64,000 nucleotides of DNA from Arthrobacter psychrolactophilus. Lineage in GTDB: Bacteria > Actinomycetota > Actinomycetes > Actinomycetales > Micrococcaceae. The position numbers were made by a program, and so were the translations under genes. Each line of letters starts with the position of its first letter. Within the stretch, counting starts at the first letter, position 1. Below, piece after piece: positions 26,070 through 34,659 of the stretch. The notes below the pieces were generated by a model. That model did not search any database. It was not told where the DNA came from and saw only the letters and a program-made list of their open reading frames with translations. The stretch is from positions 23,805 through 87,804 of the forward strand of contig NZ_QJVC01000013.1 in the NCBI RefSeq assembly GCF_003219795.1, given 5' to 3'.

Positions 26070-26492
26070 TTGCGCACCAAACCAGGCGTCCTCTTCGTAT
26101 GTGTGAAAAACGGAGGGAAGTCCCAGATGGCCGGTGGACTCATGCGCCATCTCGCGGGTGACAACGTCACCGTCTACACCGCCGGCACCAAGCCCGGCCC
26201 ATCACTCAATGCCCAATCTGTCGAATCCCTGGCCGAACTGGGGATCGATATCTCAGGCGAGCGTACCAAAGCCATCACGGCTGACATGCTTGCCGATGTG
26301 GGCCTGATCATCACTCTCGGTAATGAGGCCGTCATCGAGCCGGTCGCCGGTATTGAAATACGCAACTGGAACACCGACGAGCCCTCCGAACGCGGCATTG
26401 CAGGTATGGAACGGATGCGCCTTGTCCGCGACGATATCCAGGCCCGGGTGCAAGCCCTAGCGGCAGAGTTCAACGCCCAAAGCAACACATAG
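26070..26492 (+). CDS. second arsenate reductase/LMW-phosphatase-like protein with Lys in the P-loop
   Basis: A 140-residue protein of the same fold as ArsC. The P-loop reads C11-VKNGG-K17-S, so the arginine that normally holds the oxyanion is lysine. The rest is conserved: YTAGTKPGPSLNAQSVESL and NWNTDEPSERG, where an Asp precedes Pro as in the acid loop shifted to DEPS. There is no second pair of cysteines as in MGCGDTCP. The start is uncertain: TTG at 26070 with AGAAG seven bases upstream, or GTG at 26031. It ends the ars operon. It may be a mycothiol-dependent arsenate reductase variant or a dedicated partner of the flavoprotein. Confidence 0.75.
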   Translation: MRTKPGVLFVCVKNGGKSQMAGGLMRHLAGDNVTVYTAGTKPGPSLNAQSVESLAELGIDISGERTKAITADMLADVGLIITLGNEAVIEPVAGIEIRNWNTDEPSERGIAGMERMRLVRDDIQARVQALAAEFNAQSNT

Positions 26493-26772
26493 TTCGACGA
26501 CATTGCCTTATCTCAGCGGCGCGCAATGTCGACCGACAGCTATTCCTAGCTTCCTGCGTAAAAACGCAACTAACGAACTATCCCAGATCCTTGACTCACC
26601 TTCGCCACATCAACTTTCCCGGGAAAAGCCAGCCCATCTAGCGATACCCGTGCAGGACGAATCCCAGTAGGCCACGCATGAGCTCCTGTGGTTCCACCTC
26701 CGGCAGCTCTGACGAAGAGCTTATGCCCACAGAGCTCATCATCTTGATGGGTCATTGCTGAAGTGCCATGCT
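26493..26772. other. 280-bp non-coding stretch after the ars operon
   Basis: It contains a 9-bp stem CGACATTGC (26498-26506) with GCAATGTCG (26523-26531) just after the last ars stop, a possible terminator without T-tract. The remainder shows nothing I can assign. Base composition is visibly less GC-rich than the flanking core genes. Confidence 0.4.
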
Positions 26773-27309
26773 CTATTCGCCAGCGATCGCACCGTTTTCG
26801 CGAAGGTACTTGGCCAGCAATTCTCGCCCTGAAATCGAGGCGAAGGAATAGCAATCATAGACTGGCCGCTGCTCTTGAGCGTTTCGGCGCACGCCGTCAT
26901 AGCTGAGTCCGCGGACCTCGCCCAGCCGGGCATCAAGATAATGGATCTCCTCGGGTGCCCATTTCCGCCAATCAAAGCAGTACTCAAAAGCAGTGATTTT
27001 TTCTGCCATTAGGGCTTGATCGGTCTCATAGATGGCGAGCCCAATATCTACCGCACTGTAGTCAGCCTTCCGCGGCGAGAGATCAATCGTCATGTGCTGA
27101 CACATCCCTTCGCAGGTCTTGGTGTCGGCGCGAAGTGACACTTCAAATCCAGTTTGCGACTGTGTAACCTGCTCCGAGATCGAGGCAAGATCTTCCTCCT
27201 CAAGCGTTCGAGGAGCTCCGAGCAAAGTACAACCGGCCACGGTTGCAAGGACTAACGGTAGGAGTACAACCCAAGGAGACCACCGTCTGCGAGCCGTCAT
27301 TAAAACCAT
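26773..27309 (-). CDS. hypothetical lipoprotein
   Basis: A 178-residue protein with a lipoprotein signal: basic MTARRRW, hydrophobic stretch and lipobox VAGC (Cys about 27). The mature part has no family I recognise. It holds four cysteines beyond the lipobox (in KTCEGMCQH, EYCFDWRKW and YDCYSF), which could form disulfides outside the cell. The start is uncertain between ATG at 27309 and ATG at 27300; no clear ribosome binding site is seen. It is co-directional with the small membrane protein and mutM to the right. Confidence 0.6.
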   Translation of the reverse strand: MVLMTARRRWSPWVVLLPLVLATVAGCTLLGAPRTLEEEDLASISEQVTQSQTGFEVSLRADTKTCEGMCQHMTIDLSPRKADYSAVDIGLAIYETDQALMAEKITAFEYCFDWRKWAPEEIHYLDARLGEVRGLSYDGVRRNAQEQRPVYDCYSFASISGRELLAKYLRENGAIAGE

Positions 27310-27359
27310 TTTCGTACAGTACCACCGCCGGCGAAGCGATGAACCCCAAGCTACGTGTT

Positions 27360-27689
27360 CTACGCGGATCCGCCCCGGAAGCGCAGGAACACCCAGCGAA
27401 CAGCCAACAAGATAACGTACAAGCCCAATGCCCACATTGCCACGGCCCCATTCGAGGTGTTCAGGAATGACGTCAGTACCGGATGGGCCTCACTAACAGC
27501 GGCTTCGAAGGACCACCACGTGTCACTCGAACGCACACTCGCCCCGCTTGAGTGCCGTACTCCACCCAGCGATCGAGCCAAGCCTGGATGCATCAGTGCA
27601 TTCAAGAGCACCCCTAGCGCCAGCGGACCAACAAGGCACAGCAGAAAACTGATGCTGTGCCTTCGTCGAGGTCCCGCGCTCATTGGCAT
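27360..27689 (-). CDS. small hypothetical membrane protein
   Basis: A 109-residue protein with two probable membrane helices, SISFLLCLVGPLALGVLLNAL and MWALGLYVILLAVRWVFLRF, separated by a polar loop, and a basic C-terminus (RFRGGSA). It starts two bases after the mutM stop codon, so it is translated from the same message. No family recognised. Confidence 0.55.
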   Translation of the reverse strand: MPMSAGPRRRHSISFLLCLVGPLALGVLLNALMHPGLARSLGGVRHSSGASVRSSDTWWSFEAAVSEAHPVLTSFLNTSNGAVAMWALGLYVILLAVRWVFLRFRGGSA

Positions 27690-27690
27690 T

Positions 27691-28617
27691 TCACCGTAAC
27701 CGTTGGCACAGCGGGCAGAAATGTGAACCGCGGTTCATGAATGTCTCACGCTTGATGATCGTGCCACATCGCGGGCATGGTTCGCCGTCCCGGCCATAAG
27801 CATTCAGCGAACGGGAAAAGTATCCAGAGGCTCCGTTGACGTTGACATAGAGAGAGTCGAAGCTCGTCCCGCCAGCGTCCAAGGCGCGAGACATGACCTC
27901 ACGAGCAGCCTCAATGATCCGCTCGGTATCTGGCCGTCGCATGGTCTCCGTGCGGCGCGCGTAATGCATCTTGGCGGCCCAGAGCGCCTCATCGGCGTAG
28001 ATATTTCCAATACCAGAGACAAATCCCTGATCCAGCAAGGCACGTTTGAGCCCAGTCTTCCGAGCCCGCAGTTTTTGATGCAGGGCCTCCAAGTCAAAGA
28101 ACGAATCCAAGGGGTCACGGCCAATGTGGGCGGCTTCTTCCGGGATGAGAGCCAGGCCCTGATCGCCAGTCATGCCGCAACCGCCGGGCTTACCGTCGGC
28201 TGTGGGAACCAGAGAGGTGATAAACATGCCGCCAAAGATGCGCTGATCAACAAAGCGCAATTCCTCGGGAGCATCGGCCCGAGGCGAAAAGGACAGCCGT
28301 ACCTTGAGATGTTTTTCATGCGGCTGATCCGGAGACTCCACGAGCAACTGTCCACTCATGCCAAGGTGTGCCACGAGCGCAGTGTGTGGCTCTGCTCCTG
28401 AGGTCAGGGAATCACTCAACGGCATCCAGAGGAATTTTCCGCGACGGACAACGTCCAGCACGGTGGCACCCATAAGGTTTCCACGGAAATCTTCCACGCC
28501 TAAGGCATGACGGCGGATCGATCGCGGATCGGGCACGGAGACATCCGTGATGCTTCGCCCGGCGATCCAGCGTTCCAGACCGCGGCGAACTACCTCTACC
28601 TCAGGCAGCTCCGGCAT
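27691..28617 (-). CDS. mutM: bifunctional DNA-formamidopyrimidine glycosylase/AP lyase
   Basis: A 308-residue Fpg/MutM repair enzyme that removes 8-oxoguanine and nicks the abasic site. The catalytic N-terminus PELPEVEVVRRGLE supplies Pro2 and Glu3; the conserved GNIYADEALWAAKMH is the H2TH helix region; and the C-terminal zinc finger is CPRCG...HFCPLC. It overlaps the rnc stop codon by one base (TAATG), a usual pairing. In most actinobacteria smc follows directly, whereas here about 10.6 kb separates mutM from smc. Confidence 0.96.
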   Translation of the reverse strand: MPELPEVEVVRRGLERWIAGRSITDVSVPDPRSIRRHALGVEDFRGNLMGATVLDVVRRGKFLWMPLSDSLTSGAEPHTALVAHLGMSGQLLVESPDQPHEKHLKVRLSFSPRADAPEELRFVDQRIFGGMFITSLVPTADGKPGGCGMTGDQGLALIPEEAAHIGRDPLDSFFDLEALHQKLRARKTGLKRALLDQGFVSGIGNIYADEALWAAKMHYARRTETMRRPDTERIIEAAREVMSRALDAGGTSFDSLYVNVNGASGYFSRSLNAYGRDGEPCPRCGTIIKRETFMNRGSHFCPLCQRLR

Positions 28618-29393
28618 TACACTCCGGAGGGAGCAGCAGCGTCGGAGGCGGCGGCGTCCTCAGAGACTGGAACCTCCGGACCGAACTTCTTCTGCAGCTC
28701 AACCCAACCAGCGGCGGCTGCAGTGCGCTCGGCTTCCTTCTTGGAGGGGCCGGTTCCGGTGCCATAGTGCACCCCGCCAATGATCAAGCGCGCGGTGAAG
28801 GAACGGTTATGGTCGGGACCAACACCGGTGATGTCGTAATTAATGGTGCCGAGGCGCTTGGCGGAGGAGATTTCCTGGATGTTAGTTTTCCAGTCGGTGC
28901 CTGCGCCGAGAACAGCAGAGTCGGCCAGCAAGGGCCCAACCAGACGCATGACCAGCTGACGGGCGACTTCGATGCCGTGCGTCAGGAAGGTTGCGCCGAT
29001 GAGGGCCTCCATGGTGTCAGCCAGGATGGAGTCTTTGTTGCGACCCTTGGTCAGACGCTCACCTTGGCCGAGGTAAATAAATTCACCAACACCGAGGGAG
29101 CGGCCAATCGAAGCAAGGGCACGTGTGGAAACCACGGAGGAGCGGCGCTTGGCCAGGTCTCCTTCGGGAAGCAGTGGGTTATCGCGGTATAGCGCGTCGG
29201 TGACGGAAAAACCCAGAATGGAATCGCCCAGGAATTCAAGGCGCTCATTCGTGGGGATGCCACCATTTTCATAGGCGTAGGACCTATGTGTGAGGGCAAG
29301 ACGAAGCGTCCCGGCATCAATAGTGACACCGAGACGCTTCAAAAGCAGTCTCTGCCCGTCCGTTAGTTCCGGTGATGGAATTTCTTCGGACAT
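28617..29393 (-). CDS. rnc: ribonuclease III
   Basis: A 258-residue RNase III processing double-stranded RNA such as rRNA precursors. The catalytic signature [13 protein letters not shown] is at about residues 49-61, the second acidic patch [13 protein letters not shown] around 125-138, and the C-terminal double-stranded RNA-binding domain runs from about 167 ([13 protein letters not shown]) to the [12 protein letters not shown] helix. A short Ala/Asp-rich tail follows. It is flanked by rpmF upstream and mutM downstream in the usual order. Confidence 0.96.
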   Translation of the reverse strand: MSEEIPSPELTDGQRLLLKRLGVTIDAGTLRLALTHRSYAYENGGIPTNERLEFLGDSILGFSVTDALYRDNPLLPEGDLAKRRSSVVSTRALASIGRSLGVGEFIYLGQGERLTKGRNKDSILADTMEALIGATFLTHGIEVARQLVMRLVGPLLADSAVLGAGTDWKTNIQEISSAKRLGTINYDITGVGPDHNRSFTARLIIGGVHYGTGTGPSKKEAERTAAAAGWVELQKKFGPEVPVSEDAAASDAAAPSGV

Positions 29394-29451
29394 GACTCTC
29401 CTGCTAAATATTAAACAATTCGAACGAACCTAATGGCCCGGACGGAAGTCT

Positions 29452-29655
29452 TTAGACTTCAGCAACCTTACGGCCCTTGTATTCCAAGAACAGTGCGGTA
29501 CCAGCTGAGTCGGTGACGACCTTGGCCTGGTGCGGCAGGCTGTAAACAACCTCGCCGTTTTCAACGGTCTTTACCAGAGCAGGCGCGGTGGCCTTCCACT
29601 GGGAACGGCGTGCGCGCGTATTGGCACGGGACATCTTCCGCTTGGGAACAGCCAC
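29452..29655 (-). CDS. rpmF: 50S ribosomal protein L32
   Basis: A 67-residue L32 with the typical start [20 protein letters not shown]. The C-terminal cysteines of the zinc-binding form are absent, so this is the C-minus (zinc-independent) type common in actinobacteria. It follows the DUF177 gene by 59 bases, the conserved arrangement. Confidence 0.96.
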   Translation of the reverse strand: MAVPKRKMSRANTRARRSQWKATAPALVKTVENGEVVYSLPHQAKVVTDSAGTALFLEYKGRKVAEV

Positions 29656-29714
29656 GGCAAACTCTTTTCTCTCGATAACTTATAGGCGTATGCCCATAAG
29701 TAAAAACTTATTTG

Positions 29715-30302
29715 CTAGTTTTCTTCGCCGGTTAAGCCCTGTAGGGCAGCCCACCGAGGATCTAGGATCTCGTGATGGTGCCCCGGCTCATCCGCAAGGT
29801 GTATTCCGCATTCGGAACACAGACCCTCGCAGTCTTCCCGGCACACCGGCTGGAACGGCAGGGCGGTTACCACTGCGTCCCGCAACACCGGTTCAAGATC
29901 GATAGAATCGTGCTCGACCCAACGTTGCTGATCTTCTTCTTGTTCAAGGAATTCCGCGGACGGCTCCTCGTAGAAGAAAAGTTCTTGCACATCGACTTCA
30001 AGGTCATCCTCGAAAGTCTCCAAGCAACGGGAGCATTCGCCAGTTACTTCGACAAATACATTACCCGATACCAGAATTCCTTCATGGACAGCCTCAAAAC
30101 GGAGTTCCAGATCCAAAACGGATCCAGGCGTCGCGCCAATGAGCGGGGTGCCAAATGCTTCCGGCACAGGTATATGTTCTACGAACTTCCACATGCTGCC
30201 CGGGCTGCGCCCAAGCTCCCTCACACTGACGTTGAGGGGCGTGCCATGGTTGGACTTATTGCCCAACGTGGTTTCGCTAATGAGAACTCCTGTAAAGAAC
30301 AT
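29715..30302 (-). CDS. DUF177 (YceD) family protein
   Basis: A 195-residue DUF177/YceD protein, regularly found immediately before rpmF and implicated in 23S rRNA metabolism. It contains a strand region around LRFEAVHEGILVSG, the motif CSRCLE, and the metal-binding-like CREDCEGLCSECG near the C-terminus. The start is uncertain: the ATG at 30302 has no ribosome binding site in front, while a good AGGAG occurs over codons 4-6, ahead of an in-frame ATT (codon 8) and TTG (codon 13). Translation may begin there. Confidence 0.85.
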   Translation of the reverse strand: MFFTGVLISETTLGNKSNHGTPLNVSVRELGRSPGSMWKFVEHIPVPEAFGTPLIGATPGSVLDLELRFEAVHEGILVSGNVFVEVTGECSRCLETFEDDLEVDVQELFFYEEPSAEFLEQEEDQQRWVEHDSIDLEPVLRDAVVTALPFQPVCREDCEGLCSECGIHLADEPGHHHEILDPRWAALQGLTGEEN

Positions 30303-30615
30303 ATGACCGACGCACTATCTTAGCCCGAAAGATCACGGGCATCAAAACGAGCGGTACCAGACCAAATTGGCCTTATTCAGTCTACGACAATTGTTGCTCC
30401 CACGGCGAACCCATTTGCCCATGCCGCGCGTGATGTAACTCTCAGCCGCTTTTTCGGGGACGTTCGACGCCGAATCTCGCCTCCCACAGCCCCGTCGCCG
30501 CGCGCTGTGGCCGGGAATGTTCGGACGTGCGTTGAGTTGGGTGTGAACTTGGCGCAGAACAGTGTTGTGCGCCAAGTTCACCGCGAACTCAACGCAGAAC
30601 AGAACATTGGAACAG
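30303..30615. other. 313-bp non-coding region between coaD and the DUF177 gene
   Basis: Both flanking genes point left. The region holds the long inverted repeat described separately at its right end, and the promoter of the DUF177-rpmF unit somewhere left of it. No open frame with a ribosome binding site was found. Confidence 0.5.
30516..30608. repeat. long interrupted inverted repeat (cruciform/terminator) after coaD
   Basis: The inner stem pairs 30543-30556 (TGAACTTGGCGCA part) with 30568-30581, around an 11-base loop. After a 4/4-base bulge GCGTTGAGTT (30529-30538) pairs with AACTCAACGC (30586-30595), and after another bulge AATGTTC (30516-30522) pairs with GAACATT (30602-30608). The element begins seven bases beyond the coaD stop codon, so it is likely to fold in the coaD message. 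No T-tract follows. Confidence 0.7.
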
Positions 30616-31131
30616 CTATCGCCTCGGCGACACCACGGGAACGGGGCGCGTGTCGGGCCCAACGTCGCCCTGCAGGCGGCGCAGCACGGCGCGGGGAACA
30701 AAGTCGGCCACATCCCCACCCAGGGTGTGGACTTCCTTGATCAAGGTGGAGGAAAGGTGCAGGTATCGGCTGTCACCAGGCAAGAACACCGTCTCAACGC
30801 CCGAGAGCTGGCGATTCATGGTGGCCATAGGAAGTTCATAGTCAAAGTCAGAAGAGGATCGCAGGCCCTTGACGATCGCGGAGACGCCGCGGGCATGGCA
30901 GTACTCCGAGAGCAGTCCCTCCCCCATCGGCTCAACCACGATGCCCGACAACGCCGAGAAGGTATTTTTCGCCATTTCCAGCCGCTCATTGAGTGAGAAG
31001 CGGTATTTCTTGGCGTAGTTGGTTGAAACAGCCACGATGACCTCGTCAAATAGACCCGCGGCTCGGGCAATCACCTCAATGTGGCCCTTATGGATGGGGT
31101 CAAAGGATCCAGGGCATACAGCGCGTCGCAT
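30616..31131 (-). CDS. coaD: phosphopantetheine adenylyltransferase
   Basis: A 171-residue CoaD catalysing the penultimate step of coenzyme A synthesis. The nucleotidyltransferase motif is PGSFDPIHKGHIEVIARA, with the T/H-x-G-H signature as HKGH; KGLRSSSDFDYELPMATMN binds the substrate; and YLHLSSTLIKEV is the family C-terminal motif. I used the ATG at 31131, where similarity begins; the open frame extends 47 codons upstream without sense. It is normally next to rsmD, but here rsmD lies 5.5 kb away. Confidence 0.95.
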   Translation of the reverse strand: MRRAVCPGSFDPIHKGHIEVIARAAGLFDEVIVAVSTNYAKKYRFSLNERLEMAKNTFSALSGIVVEPMGEGLLSEYCHARGVSAIVKGLRSSSDFDYELPMATMNRQLSGVETVFLPGDSRYLHLSSTLIKEVHTLGGDVADFVPRAVLRRLQGDVGPDTRPVPVVSPRR

Positions 31132-31235
31132 ATAGAGAATGTATCGCGCCACACGTTGTCGTGACCAATGTTCCAACGCATGACGCCGCGGCCGGTAACG
31201 TAATGAGAACAAAAGCAGGCAATCAAGGAGTACAA

Positions 31236-32432
31236 ATGAGCACGCCCTGGCAGCGGACAGCACACGGAGCAAATCTGATGGGCCCGGACGGCTCCCTTGG
31301 CGTGACGATCTTCGAGGAGATCACCACCTTGGCCATGAAGCATCAGGCCATCAACCTAGGCCAGGGCTTCCCCGATGAAGACGGCCCCGCCGCACTGAGT
31401 CGCCTCGCCCAAGAAGCCATCGCCAGCGGCCAGAACCAGTACGCCCCCGGCAAGGGCATCCTGGATCTGCGCACCGCCGTGGCCGAACATCAGGATCGCT
31501 TCTATGGCATCAGCCTCGATCCCGAGCATGAGGTCATCATCACCACGGGTGCCACCGAGGCTCTCGCCGCCGCCATTTTGGCACTGACCGGCCCGGGCGA
31601 CGAGGTCCTCACCTTCGAGCCGTTCTACGATGCCTACGGCGCCCTCATCGGCCTCAGCGGCGCCACCCACACCACCGCCCCGCTGCTCGCACCCGATTTC
31701 CTGCCCGATCTGAGCACCCTCGAAGCCAGCTTCGGCTCGCGCACCAAGATGGTCATCGTGAACAATCCACACAACCCCACGGGCACCATGTTCCCCGAGG
31801 CCGTGCTCACCGAGATTGTTCGCCTCGCCACCAAGTACGACGCCGTCATCGTCACCGATGAGGTCTACGAGCACCTCACGTTTGGTCCCCGACACATACC
31901 CGTCGCCACGTTGCCCGGCGCCGCCAACCGCACACTGACCATCTCTTCCGCCGGAAAGACCTTCTCCTTCACGGGTTGGAAGATCGGCTGGCTCTCAGGC
32001 CCCGCCGAGCTGGTTGCCGCGGCCCGCACGGTCAAGCAGTTCCTCAGCTATTCCTCCGGTACCCCGTTCCAGGGCGCCATCGCGGCAGGCCTGCGCATGG
32101 ATGCGGGCTACTTCACCGATGCCGCCGCAACGCTGGCCCACAAGCGAGACATCCTCGGGGCAGGGCTGCGCGCCGCTGGCTTTGATGTGTATCTGCCGCA
32201 GGGCACCTACTTCATCAATGCCGACACCTCCGCAATGGGCATCACGGACGCCACGGCCCTAGCCCGCCGCCTTCCCGAACTCATCGGCGTCGCCGCGATC
32301 CCCGTCCCGGTGTTCTGCCACCCCGAGGGCGCCGAGCGCACCCGCTCCTTGCTGCGCTTTGCCTTCTGCAAGCAGATTCCGCTGCTGGAACGGGCCGCGG
32401 AACGCCTCGCAACCTTGCAGGAGAAGCTCTAA
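31236..32432 (+). CDS. PLP-dependent class I/II aminotransferase
   Basis: A 398-residue fold-type I aminotransferase. Landmarks are INLGQGFPDEDGP at the N-terminus, the cofactor-binding segment TTGATEALAAAIL, NNPHNPTGTMF, VTDEVYEHLTF, the Schiff-base lysine in SSAGKTFSFTGWKIGW, and the C-terminal arginine in SLLRFAFCK. The closest recognisable group is the kynurenine/methionine aminotransferase (YbdL-like) set, but the substrate is not certain. AAGGAG precedes the ATG at 31236. It is divergent from coaD and overlaps the next gene by one base (TAATG). Confidence 0.88.
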   Translation: MSTPWQRTAHGANLMGPDGSLGVTIFEEITTLAMKHQAINLGQGFPDEDGPAALSRLAQEAIASGQNQYAPGKGILDLRTAVAEHQDRFYGISLDPEHEVIITTGATEALAAAILALTGPGDEVLTFEPFYDAYGALIGLSGATHTTAPLLAPDFLPDLSTLEASFGSRTKMVIVNNPHNPTGTMFPEAVLTEIVRLATKYDAVIVTDEVYEHLTFGPRHIPVATLPGAANRTLTISSAGKTFSFTGWKIGWLSGPAELVAAARTVKQFLSYSSGTPFQGAIAAGLRMDAGYFTDAAATLAHKRDILGAGLRAAGFDVYLPQGTYFINADTSAMGITDATALARRLPELIGVAAIPVPVFCHPEGAERTRSLLRFAFCKQIPLLERAAERLATLQEKL

Positions 32433-33199
32433 TGTCCAGCCGTTTCCTGCGCACCAGCGGTGTCCACGCAACCGTGGAGCCCGACCCCTGGCATCCCCAC
32501 GCTTTTGTCCTGAGCATCGACAATGCCGAGCAGTCGCATGTCAATGTGGCCGAGCCTCAGGAAGTCTTTTATGAGTACCTGCGCCGCATCGCCAACGCTG
32601 TTGATTTGGTCAAGCCCACGGGCGAGCCGATCACGGCGTTGCACTTGGGCGCCGGCGCCCTGACACTGGCTCGCTACATTCAGGCTGTGCGTCCCGGCTC
32701 GGTCCAGCACGCCGTGGAACTGGAGCGCGAGTTGCTGGACTTTGTCTTGGACCAGCTGCCCATGCCAACAGGCACGGATCTCACGATCCACATCGGCGAT
32801 GCTCGCGAGGCCCTGACCGAGCTGCCCGAGGGCATGCTCTTCGATGTCATCATCCTGGACATCTTCAGTGGCCCGGAGGCTCCCGAGCATTTGGCCTGCG
32901 CCGACTTCTACTCAGAGGCCGGCGCACTTCTGACCCCGGACGGCATCCTTGCCGTCAACGTGGGTGACGAGCCTGGATTTACGCTCGTCACCAGCCAGAC
33001 CAAGGCGCTGCAGGAAGCCATGAGCCATGTCGCCGCATATGGCACAAGCATGCTATTTACTCGTCGCTACCCCGGAAACATTATTCTGCTGGGCAAGAAC
33101 AGTTCTTGGCCCGAGGGTTGGGCGCAGCAGCTCGTCGCGGCAGGCCCACACCCGGCGACGGTTCTGACCGGAGTGGAGCTCGACGAACTCACTGAATAG
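32432..33199 (+). CDS. spermidine synthase-like class I methyltransferase-fold protein
   Basis: A 255-residue protein with the SpeE/SAM-binding fold. The nucleotide-binding segment is TALHLGAGALTLARYIQ, HAVELERELLDFV is the acidic loop after strand 2, and FDVIILDIFSGPEAPEHL matches the strand 4 region of spermidine synthases. The polyamine-binding residues cannot be confirmed, and standalone members of this type in actinobacteria are often not true spermidine synthases. It is coupled to the aminotransferase gene by a one-base overlap. Confidence 0.8.
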   Translation: MSSRFLRTSGVHATVEPDPWHPHAFVLSIDNAEQSHVNVAEPQEVFYEYLRRIANAVDLVKPTGEPITALHLGAGALTLARYIQAVRPGSVQHAVELERELLDFVLDQLPMPTGTDLTIHIGDAREALTELPEGMLFDVIILDIFSGPEAPEHLACADFYSEAGALLTPDGILAVNVGDEPGFTLVTSQTKALQEAMSHVAAYGTSMLFTRRYPGNIILLGKNSSWPEGWAQQLVAAGPHPATVLTGVELDELTE

Positions 33200-33251
33200 C
33201 TCCGACTCACCTGGGTCTGGAATCGTATTGCACCCCAGCCTTTGCGCCGCT

Positions 33252-33283
33252 CCCCTCCCCACTCCAGATAGTGCGGGGAGGGG
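33252..33283. terminator. GC-rich hairpin after the aminotransferase operon
   Basis: CCCCTCCCC (33252-33260) pairs exactly with GGGGAGGGG (33275-33283) around a 14-base loop, 52 bases downstream of the spermidine-synthase-like gene. There is no T-tract, so terminator function is only likely. Confidence 0.5.
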
Positions 33284-33372
33284 GAAATAGTGAAGCTCGG
33301 CGCGCTTCGGCGTAGAATGTAAGACGGTTCCGACTAGCACCCGGACGATTCGCCGTATAACCATGGAGATCA

Positions 33373-33567
33373 ATGTCCCGCTCAACAAGTCGCCGCTCAT
33401 CGGGCCGCCGCAGTTCGACCCGACAGCCGTTCCGCCGCATGAACTACCAGGTGGACCACTCACACCGCAATAAGCGCCGCGCCTTCGCCTTCATTTCCGC
33501 CGGTGTCATCGTCGTCGCCATTATTGCCATCGCGGTCTCCGTAGCACCCCTCGTCGACTTCTACTAA
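33373..33567 (+). CDS. small basic single-pass membrane protein, hypothetical
   Basis: A 64-residue protein. The first 38 residues are Arg/Ser-rich and strongly basic (RRSSGRRSSTRQPFRR), followed by one membrane helix AFISAGVIVVAIIAIAVSVA and a five-residue tail. The topology is probably N-terminus in, with the basic head able to touch nucleic acid or lipid headgroups. GGAG precedes the ATG at proper spacing. No family recognised. It is convergent with the lipoprotein gene to its right. Confidence 0.65.
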   Translation: MSRSTSRRSSGRRSSTRQPFRRMNYQVDHSHRNKRRAFAFISAGVIVVAIIAIAVSVAPLVDFY

Positions 33568-33600
33568 ACCTCTGGAGCCGGGAACAACAGCACTTCAGGG

Positions 33601-34512
33601 TTAGCCGACGGCCCAGGCGCACTCCAGTTGGGTGACACCGTCCGCTCCCGCCATTCCTGCCAGTTTGACTCCCACGGGGTTCCATCCCTCACGTTGCAAC
33701 AGTGGAGCGTCTTTTAGCTCGAACACTGCCCCGCCGTCGGGCGAGGTCGTTGCGGTCACGGGTGAATTCTTGGAAGGCGCCGCCCACAGATCCCCCACAC
33801 CCGGGGTGGTTTCGTTGTACTTGGCATCCGGACAAAGGCCTCCCCACGCGGGCGCGGGTAGAGTCTGAACTGGCCACAACTCTGTACCTTCCGAGGCGAT
33901 TGTAACGGTTCGAGTCCTCATCCTCGTGCCGGGTTCTGAGCATGGAATTGCATCATCAAGCCCGGGCACTCGCTCATACTCGGTGAGATTGATAGCTCCC
34001 TGAGCAACGACTGGGGTCAGCACGGCTGTTCCGCACCGGCTCGTCCGGGCGAGCGGGTACTTCACTTGTCTGGCTTCCACACCATCGGCGACCCAGACGT
34101 ACCATAGGCCTTCAGAGCCCATGCTTTGCGCCCAGTTGAGGCGCGTCACGGCGTCCTCGTCGCCATCCCCATCTACATCGCCGTAAATCACTTCATCGAG
34201 TTCATGGGTAATGGGAAATTCGCCGGCCTCGATGGTTGCCTTGCCATCCGCCAAGGTCACTTCCAGAGGATCCTCTAGTCCGCCCAATGAATACAGCCAG
34301 GTGGTGTTGGCTAGGTCCAGACTCCGAATATCCACTGTCGTTGGCGGCGCGGAGGTGGCCGGGACATCCGAAGCGCCGATACTGGCCCCGGTGGAAGCTA
34401 CCCCACCTTTGCTCCCGGGTGGATCAACAGCTCCGCCGCTACACGCTGTGAGCGTTGACAACGCCATAGCGCCACATACGAGGGAGAGCGTTGCAGTCCA
34501 GGTGCGCATCAT
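33601..34512 (-). CDS. hypothetical lipoprotein with Asp-rich motif
   Basis: A 303-residue exported lipoprotein: MMRTWTATLSLVCGAMALST, then lipobox LTAC (Cys24) and a Ser/Gly/Pro-rich linker. The mature domain contains GDVDGDGDEDAVTRL, a pattern like calcium-binding or integrin-type Asp loops. No family is recognised beyond that. The start is one of two adjacent ATG codons (34512 or 34509) behind AAGGG. It stands alone on the minus strand. Confidence 0.7.
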   Translation of the reverse strand: MMRTWTATLSLVCGAMALSTLTACSGGAVDPPGSKGGVASTGASIGASDVPATSAPPTTVDIRSLDLANTTWLYSLGGLEDPLEVTLADGKATIEAGEFPITHELDEVIYGDVDGDGDEDAVTRLNWAQSMGSEGLWYVWVADGVEARQVKYPLARTSRCGTAVLTPVVAQGAINLTEYERVPGLDDAIPCSEPGTRMRTRTVTIASEGTELWPVQTLPAPAWGGLCPDAKYNETTPGVGDLWAAPSKNSPVTATTSPDGGAVFELKDAPLLQREGWNPVGVKLAGMAGADGVTQLECAWAVG

Positions 34513-34659
34513 GGAAACCCTTGGCTCGGCAAACGTGCAGTTCACTTAAACTATGACGGCCCGAGTTGCCCTGTCAACGATGGGTTTCCGCTCCCCTGAC
34601 TCCTACAAAAGAATGGCGGCAACGCCCAAACAATGAGTCGCTGGCCCTACATTCACACG

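Noticed and set aside
26570-26854. 94-codon minus-strand frame after the ars operon
   Set aside because: It overlaps the start of the better supported lipoprotein gene end, has no ribosome binding site at its inner ATG, and shows no recognised motif.
31161-31235. N-terminal extension of the aminotransferase
   Set aside because: The frame is open upstream of 31236, but AAGGAG is placed for the ATG at 31236 and the extension has no family similarity.
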